From positions 2,227,443-2,291,442 of the forward strand of contig NW_019091375.1 in NCBI RefSeq assembly GCF_001949145.1: a stretch of DNA of 64,000 nucleotides, given 5' to 3'. The translations under genes were made by a program, and so were the position numbers. This document shows positions 58,201 through 64,000 of this stretch, piece by piece. This stretch comes from Acanthaster planci. Its lineage: Eukaryota; Echinodermata; Asteroidea; Valvatida; Acanthasteridae. The notes under the pieces are model-generated. The model saw only the letters and a program-made list of their open reading frames with translations. It was not told the DNA's origin and did no database searches. Each line of letters starts with the position of its first letter. Within the stretch, counting starts at the first letter, position 1.

Positions 58201-61200
58201 TCAGTTGAGAGTTCTTTTAACTGTGTTACGTGATATTTATTACTAAGAATTGGTTGTAAATGTGATTCGAAGCGTTTATGTAATTAAACAAGATCTGGTT
58301 TATTCCAATAAAATAATGTATTTGTTCTGGACAAAATGTGTGATGGTCAATTCATTTCCCAATCAAAAAAAATGTGAGCAACCTCTGCCCTTGCAACAGC
58401 ACCATTTGCATCTGTAGCAACGTCATTATATTCAATGTCGTCTACGTCGGCTGCATCTTCTTCAGGCTCCTCCTAGTCATCTTCAGGGTCAAGATAGATC
58501 AATTGTAAAGTTTTATGACCCCACCCCCACTGGTCTTGTTTTGTACACCGCTGATGACGTGCTGGCCCACTACGGTGTAATGCTAGATAATGTCCACCTT
58601 GTATTGCACGTAGATATATGGAGCGATTGTTCTACACCGTGCAAACAGAGGAGTTCAATGAGACATTCCTTGGTTTTCGTTTTGACGTGACGCCATTAGG
58701 CCCGGTATACTTGTGCAAATGCGCAGTGCCACAAGCAATTTTCCGCGGCCCGTCGTAGAGTTAAGTAAATTAAGAAGTAGTGTTAGGTACGCCCCATTTT
58801 TAAAAGAGATACACTGCTTGTTTTTCTGTGCAGAAATTATGTGGCTGAGTAACAAGTCACAGACTTGAGTCCAAGTCATTTTCCAATGTCACTTAAGTGG
58901 AGTCCAAGTTACCAAAAGTGCAGCAGCAGAGCCGAAGTCTCCCAACTCAAGACTTACATAGCTGGCCAGGTGACAGTTCCCAATGGCAGTATTTTACGGT
59001 GAAATCACATTTGCATGTTCTCTTCTCAACTTGCAAGAAACTCAGCAGCTACCACTGTAAACAAGCTTCACCCTCAGACCCGAAACCCCCATTCATTAAG
59101 CAACTATAGGGCACACGCACATGATTATAAGATACCACAAGGCGCTCGATATAGACAACCGTAATAATGTGACACGTTTGGCCTGGCTGGTGAACAAACC
59201 AAACTGACTGTGAAGGAAATACATAAAAAAAAATGTGGCAATGCTATGTAGATCCATAGTGCTTCTCCCAATTACGCTAAGTGCTATTGTACATGTGTGG
59301 AAAGTTCAAGTGCTTTTGATTCAGAAAATGCCACAAATTCAGTGTTATAGTTCACTCTTCGGTGGGGAAGTTTTTGTTTCTTTTAATCTCACAGAGGAAG
59401 GTGGTACCCTTCAAGTGAAAGCAAATGCGATGTTTTCTTGGTCTTGTCATTTCGCTGGTTTAATAGGATTAAGGAAATATTTTTGACAATTTTCTGAAAT
59501 AAGGGCATTTAGCATGTACACAAGGCTTGAGTAGCGCCTGGTGCTACTGGAAGGTTCAGAAAACACACACACCCAGCCATACCTGTTTACATACAAAGCG
59601 TGGACATTCCTTTGTTCTCCTGTGGTTAAGGAAATTCGAGGAAAATGCTCCTTTTTCTCCAACTAGGATAACTCCTTCGAGCTGGATTTTTGATGATGAT
59701 TTCCTGGAATGTTCCTTTTCATTTTTTTCATGGATAATCTGGATCCAAAATGCCAATGAATTGTTTTTCAGAGATGGGAAAACATTGTGTGGACGTGTGC
59801 AAGCCCACATAACGTCATCGTACCCTACACAACCGGTATGTGGACGTTTTTTGTGCATAGGTCCACACTATGTATGCCACGCCAGCACACACACCCACGG
59901 TACAATAAAAGTCAAGGGCAGCAAGATCTAGTAATATCTTATTTCAGTTTCAAGTTTTGTTTTCCAGGACAAATTTGGAAAATGTCAGAAACGCACTTAC
60001 TTCACGTTTTCAGGTTTACAACTAGAGCAAAGTCCAGCGGGGCCAGTAGCCATAACATGCGAGTGTTCAACCCCGAGGCCGTTGGGGATGGAGGACGGAA
60101 CCATCCGCAACAAGCAAATCTCAGCTTCTTCAAGTAGACGTCGTGGCCTAGCCTCGGCCGGCCGCCTCAACGCCGCCAGCAAATGGTCACCAAATGTGTA
60201 CGTATTAAAGGGGACAACCAACACTCTAAACTAGGGAACTTTGCTCTTTGCTTGGAAAGGGGTTCGTTTCCTTTCCTGAAACGAATTTCAAGGGATGACA
60301 GTTTTGTCTTCAAATGCAAATGTGATAACATGAATGAACCCAATCCCCCTAAAGTAAGGACGAACTTGGTATGTTATACGTATACTATACGTTGCAAAAC
60401 GTTATTTGTTTTCGCTCCGAGTGGGACAAAAAAGTGGGAGTCTTTTTAGATAAATTTGACAGTAGATCGATACCGTAGAGATCATTAGTTTACACACTTT
60501 TGACGCCGAGCACGCTTCTTACGCGCAACAAATTAATTTTGGAACGTAGATATCAGAATAATAAAATCAATGAAAATAATAAATTAGATGGGAAAAGTGT
60601 GTGCGATAAATTGCTTGTGCAGAGTATTTTCTTACTGTGCATAGACTCACTAAAACGTCACGCGAATGAGGCCACCCGCCTGGAGAAGAAGTAGTGATGA
60701 AATCCTCTGACGAATAATGATTTTCCCAAGGAAGTCGTATAGGTCAATGAATTTTCTGGGTCAAATTTAGGTTTCATTTTGTCGGCGTAGCTGATGCTGA
60801 ATTATAAAACACCCAGTATGGATGCCTAAAAATAAAGTTTTGATACGCAGGATGTTGTTTGAATCTGTTACCTGGAAATTTATATTCCCCACTAAAATAT
60901 CTGAAACGTCTTGACCACTCTGTCAGATGTTACGAAAAAAGTAATTAAAATTAAATTCAGAAGGAAACAGTGTAATGAGTACTGTAAACGTGCATACTCG
61001 ACTATGTCACATGAAAATAAAGTCAGCCTCTGGATATAACAGAGAAGATTTTCATTTTTTAACACTAATAATATTTACAGCTGATACCCCATCGATATGG
61101 CACTTACGAGAAATAAATATCAATTTGTGGCAAGCTGGAAATTTCCCGTCAGAATTGTTGCTTGTGCTCCTTTGGAAATTAGTACAGTGCAGGTGTACTG

Positions 61201-62695
61201 CTTTCCACTGACTCAACAACTTATTAACCGAGACTCTGTTGACTGTTATTCCGCTCAACTTCGCAATGGTTACCCTCTTAAAACTTACACGCCCAGAAAA
61301 TACTAAACTGAAGGATTCAACACATGAAAATGATGTGGACGAACGCTAGAAGTGTAATAAGTCATGTCAGTGAATGATCGTCACGCCAATACGGGTGATC
61401 CACGATAGCGTGCCTCCTAGAGTTTGCAACGTGTTGACCTATCACAATGCGCGAAATATGTCGTTTTCCAAAAACGCATTGGGTCGACAGATTGGCCAAT
61501 GTGTTGCAAGCTCTTAGGGGCGCGATATTGTGAAATACAAAGTATTATGTGAAATTCAGTTTATATTGCACTGTAAAGAGTGTTTTTACAGGCATGCAGA
61601 GTTAAAATAAAGAAAACAAAAATTAAACCCACGAACAGTGGTCAACGGAAAACCGAATTCTTGGGGCTCAATATCTGCCTGGCCTGCGATAGGGTTGAAT
61701 TATTATGTTTCGTTCACCTTGTAATTAACTTAAGTCGATGTTACGGCGGTATGATTAATGTGTGGGATATCCTTCTGTCACCACAGGCAAATTGTTCCCT
61801 TTGTTGAAGTCTGTCTTAAAAGAGTCCCAGATTTTAACGTAATTTTCTCCAATCTGTGCACTTGCAGGGGAAATTCTTTGTAAAGTGCTGTAACAGCAGT
61901 TGTTCCATTTTTCCCTCTTCACGTAGCAATGCCAATTCCTGGATTGAAGTGGACCTCACTGAGAGCACAGTAGTATCCGGGGTCATCACACAAGGAGGCC
62001 CGAGAGGGTGGGGGTATGTGACAAGGTATAAGGTGTCGTACCAGACAAAATCCTCACCTGACCGCCTTCACGTGACAGATGAAAGGGGGAACATCAAGGT
62101 ATACACGAAACAGTTTGCCACTGGTCAAGTTTCATGAATGTCATTTGCAGTCTGAGATTCCCATTGTTATTCAGCCGGTTGCTTTTTGTTTTCTTGTTTC
62201 TGCGACCGATGCATATTCCAATCCATGGTGTGAATTAGAAAGAAAAGAAAAACGTCATCATGGTTTATTGGGTTACTCAAGTCATCGCACATTGTCAAAC
62301 AAAAAATATGTATCTGGCAATCGGAGAGATAACTCGGGCAATGTAAGGCTCAAAACACATTAAAAAATGCAAATTTTAAGGACATGACGCAACAACTGTG
62401 GTGTATATTTTCAGGTGCACTTTGTCTAGATCCCGATCAGAAGTAAGAGTACATGTGCGACTTGTTTGAAGTTCTTGTGTGGTGTTTAATAAAGATACTG
62501 CCTGTATTATGATTATATGCAATTTACTTTTATTTCTTTTCATCTTAGGTGTTCATCGGTAACAATGACGGCAACACACCGGTAACTAACGTATTTAAAG
62601 AACGAGTAGAAGCAGTGACAGTGCGCATTCAGCCTACTAAATGGCGTAACGGAGTTTGTCTTCGAATTGAGTTGGTTGGCTGTCGCCGAGGATAA
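48888..62695 (+). CDS. Secreted protein with PAN/apple domain and C-terminal F5/8 type C (discoidin) domain, reconstructed
   Basis: Proposed exons: 48888-49218, 57121-57240 (uncertain), 60014-60197, 61927-62098 and 62549-62695. With all five the sum is 954 nt, or 317 residues plus stop; the uncertain exon is phase 1 on both ends, so the frame holds with or without it. Order: signal peptide (about 1-20), PAN/apple-like domain (about 48-108), a basic linker, and the discoidin domain to the C-terminus. The ATG at 48888 sits in a good context (cccaccATGG); no ATG exists in the short open frame before it. PAN and discoidin domains bind carbohydrates, proteins or lipids outside cells, so an extracellular adhesion or recognition role is inferred. 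The joining of the PAN exon to the discoidin exons over 11 kb rests only on phase and position. Confidence 0.6.
50422..50526 (+). pseudogene. Coding-like fragment, unidentified
   Basis: The frame RRFVPEKDGWDGNDSIGQ then AVEEITDQVNALTLKDL runs to a TGA. It follows a pyrimidine-rich stretch ending in 'ttgcag', so it could be a terminal exon, but I recognise no family and find no partner exon. Confidence 0.25.
51730..52930 (-). mobile_element. Second degenerate APE-type LINE, RT part
   Basis: Minus strand, 5' to 3': GISLICNAGKLLARVILNRL (about 52845-52905), FVDLTLSFDTVYQEVLW (about 52640-52690) followed by FGSPERMAL and FHDGMQA, catalytic FLFADDC (about 52300-52325), GLTVSLGKTEAIYFSRP (about 52190-52240), VNTVTINGSIDKEVSV (about 52050-52100), and the C-terminal TGHVVRMPE (about 51735-51765). 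Frameshifts and stops disrupt it. It appears to belong to the same broad lineage as the element at 27040-29210 and also lies antisense in a host intron. Confidence 0.83.
57121..57240 (+). CDS. Candidate linker exon of the PAN/discoidin gene
   Basis: A 120-nt open segment between cattttgtgaatttcag-type acceptor (ends 57120) and |gtaagt, phase 1 at both ends, encoding a basic, Gly/Thr-rich stretch (TFHSGRNTGTGRIYKSKYHQ). Phases match the PAN exon before and the discoidin exon after. There is no domain to confirm it, so it could be spurious. Confidence 0.35.
57293..57576. mobile_element. Complete inverted-repeat (MITE-like) element with target-site duplication
   Basis: Ends cactcgttccgactacccgc and gggtagtgggatcgcgtg are inverted repeats extending about 50 bp (gctacytrtaagtgaggct...). 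The flanks are gaatacc on the left and caatacc on the right, a 6-of-7 match. It belongs to the family at 30911-31134; its internal segment runs in the opposite orientation to that copy. Confidence 0.84.
57770..58500. mobile_element. Possible Harbinger-type element remnant
   Basis: Plus strand: an acidic, Ser/Asn-rich frame (57770-58050) gives way by frameshift to IEEELLKIEKTKVDIMKQQL, DVQRDILACLQ and a stop at 58162-58164, resembling the coiled-coil end of Myb/SANT-like transposon proteins. AATAAA follows at 58307-58312. Minus strand: an acidic tail (EEPEEDAADVDDIEYNDV) ends in ARAEVAHIFFDWEMN near 58370, like the end of a PIF/Harbinger transposase. Two convergent genes suit Harbinger elements, but neither core domain is visible, so this is tentative. 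Confidence 0.3.
58530..60013. other. Intron before the discoidin exons, little recognised
   Basis: Apart from a short CAAGTCA/CCAAGT cluster at 58847-58915 (related to 9398-9880), I see no element and no exon that can be supported in this 1.5 kb. Confidence 0.45.
60014..60197 (+). CDS. Discoidin (F5/8 type C) exon, first part
   Basis: Acceptor tcacgttttcag|, entered in phase 1, left in phase 2 at |gtacgt. It encodes CECSTPRPLGMEDGTI, ISASSS, GRLNAASKWSPNV: the first Cys, 'LGMExGxI', 'ITASS' and 'ARLN..xxW' signature of discoidin domains. Confidence 0.85.
61927..62098 (+). CDS. Discoidin exon, middle part
   Basis: Acceptor cctcttcacgtag| and donor |gtatac. It encodes NANSWIEVDLTESTVVSGVI, TQGGPRGWGYVTRYKVSYQT and GNIK: the 'WIxVDL', 'GVxTQG' and 'YVxxYxVxY' elements of the F5/8C beta-barrel. 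The domain's 'DGxxW' turn is shortened. Confidence 0.87.
62549..62695 (+). CDS. Discoidin exon, last part, with stop codon
   Basis: Acceptor ttttcatcttag|, phase 0, to TAA at 62693. It encodes VFIGNNDGNTPVTNVF, VRIQPTKWRNGVCLRIEL and GCRRG. The closing 'ELxGC' Cys pairs with the first Cys of the domain in this family. No AATAAA is seen downstream; an ATTAAA lies near 63508. Confidence 0.88.
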   Translation: MFIGNNDGNTPVTNVFKERVEAVTVRIQPTKWRNGVCLRIELVGCRRG

Positions 62696-64000
62696 TGCCG
62701 TGGAAATACCCTTCAGGCACAGCATTCAATACGCTTTGTTACTGGGAAACATACGTCTTCTCTTTACTATAAAACAGTAAACTGGCGAAAGCGCAGCACC
62801 AGAATTGACGCTCGTTCCCAGCCTTTTATTTTTTTGGCGGATCACCATTAATGTGCTCTAAAGTCTTATGCTGTAGGCCTATACAAGATTTCAAATTCTA
62901 TTTTGAACGCAAAATGTACAGTAACCCTCTTACGTTTTCTTTAATTTTAAACACAATATATAATACCATTTGGCGAGCAAAACCATTGATCATGATTACT
63001 TCTGACCAAATGTCATTTTCTATATTTTTAGAATCACTTCATTTGAGACCACGACGTTCAGGAAAAAACAGAGATAAAAATTTCAAAAATGTTCTAGGTA
63101 CCTGTGTCCAAAAACTATCAGCACTCCCCTTCCGTGCTAATAATTTTATCAAAATTTCTATAATGCGGATTTTAACGTGCATTTTTATTCTTACGCGCAA
63201 GATCTCTGTACGTGTGGCGGATGATGTAATGGTACCGCCCACAATTCCGTGTGTGATCCGCTCTTGACCTCAAGCCACAATGAATGAAAGGTCATGAATG
63301 TTATCGTTGCATGTGCGCGAACGCGGACTATATTTCCAGATATGTTCTCGAGTTTTCTTGTAAGATTTAGTAATGCTAAAAAGTGTATTCACTGGTAGTG
63401 CCTTATACCAAGTTCTCGCCCGTAAGAACACCTTGTATTCCTTATTACTGCACAATAGTTCCCATCAACTTTTTCTTTGTTACCATTTTTGAAATGTAGA
63501 ATTCTCATTAAATTAAAACTTGTTTATTTGTGCCGTATATCAGTGTAATCTTGTTTGATTTCTTTGTTGCATCGGAAAAAAATCAAGCTTTGGTATAATT
63601 ACTGTACATAGGTAGTTTGGAGCTTTTCGGGTAATAACAAATTGGGGGCGAGTAGTAGTAAAAGAAGAGAACTGGAACAATTTTATCCGGCGTCGTCGCT
63701 TTGCTCCGCTACTTTGTTCCGACGCCAGATGAAAGTTTGTCCAGTTCTCTCCTTTTACTAGTACTACTATCTGATTTTGGTAACCAATCCAAAATATCAC
63801 CTTCTCTCTAGAGTATTTTGTTGTGTTTTGTTACTTGTTATGCTATTCTAGTGATGGTAACGTCGCCATGGGTTCAAGAGATCTCTTGCATTTGGCTAAT
63901 TCCATGCCATTTGGAGCAGTTTTGCTCCACTAGTTATTTTGAAGTCAAGATTCAAAATTGACAGCCTTCATAGAGAGAGGCCATCTTGTATATATAGTAG
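62696..64000. other. Downstream region with a foldback element
   Basis: 3' flank of the discoidin gene. One foldback element at 63651-63769 is annotated separately. Otherwise no supported gene, RNA or repeat is seen. Confidence 0.5.
63651..63769. mobile_element. Foldback / hairpin element
   Basis: The two halves are inverted: agtagtagtaaaagaagaga then actgga, against tccagttctctccttttact then agtactact; inward the pairing continues as acaattttatccggcgtc against gacgccagatgaaagtttgt, leaving a loop of about 25 bases. It has no coding capacity and resembles a small MITE. Confidence 0.7.

Overview
This is nuclear DNA of a metazoan, probably a marine invertebrate. The genes are split into many short exons with GT-AG introns, and the introns are filled with decayed transposable elements of many classes: DIRS, Penelope-like, APE-type LINE, Tc1/mariner, short inverted-repeat elements and tRNA-derived SINEs. 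The protein families (leucine-rich-repeat multipass receptor, PAN/apple, coagulation-factor discoidin domain) and the repeat content fit a cnidarian or a non-vertebrate deuterostome such as an echinoderm or hemichordate. I cannot decide between these from sequence alone. Nothing here is prokaryotic, and most long open frames are chance.

Region 1-6213 is intergenic, with two tRNA-derived SINE remnants and a dispersed repeat. Region 6214-40023 holds the main gene, on the plus strand, reconstructed as 15 coding exons. Exon 1 encodes a signal peptide and a cysteine-rich LRR cap. Exons 2-13 encode 13 leucine-rich repeats, mostly one repeat per 69-81 nt exon, always joined in phase 2. Exon 14 and the start of exon 15 encode ephrin-receptor-like cysteine-rich repeats. 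The rest of the single 2-kb exon 15 encodes about eight membrane segments and a short tail. The exon lengths sum to 3330 nt, an exact reading frame for 1109 residues. Exons 2 and 3 sit in a recent ~0.9 kb tandem duplication that gave the receptor an extra repeat.

The introns of this gene carry an antisense DIRS-like element (18.1-20.1 kb), a 529-base assembly gap inside an A-rich tandem repeat (20.3-20.9 kb), a Penelope-like element with RT and GIY-YIG pieces (21.7-22.5 kb), a Tc1/mariner fragment (26.2-26.4 kb), an antisense LINE (27.0-29.2 kb), a small inverted-repeat element (30.9-31.1 kb) and a broken copy of a widespread, functionally unknown repeated gene family (31.6-33.7 kb).

Region 40024-48887 is mostly intergenic, with duplicated blocks, a single undetermined base at 48110 and an unidentified GC-rich coding-like island near 46.0-46.5 kb. 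Region 48888-62695 holds a second plus-strand gene, reconstructed as a small secreted protein: signal peptide and PAN/apple domain, then a C-terminal F5/8 type C (discoidin) domain split over three exons. A second antisense LINE, another inverted-repeat element and a possible Harbinger-type remnant lie in its introns. Both genes look like cell-surface or extracellular recognition proteins. The sequence does not show that they act together.
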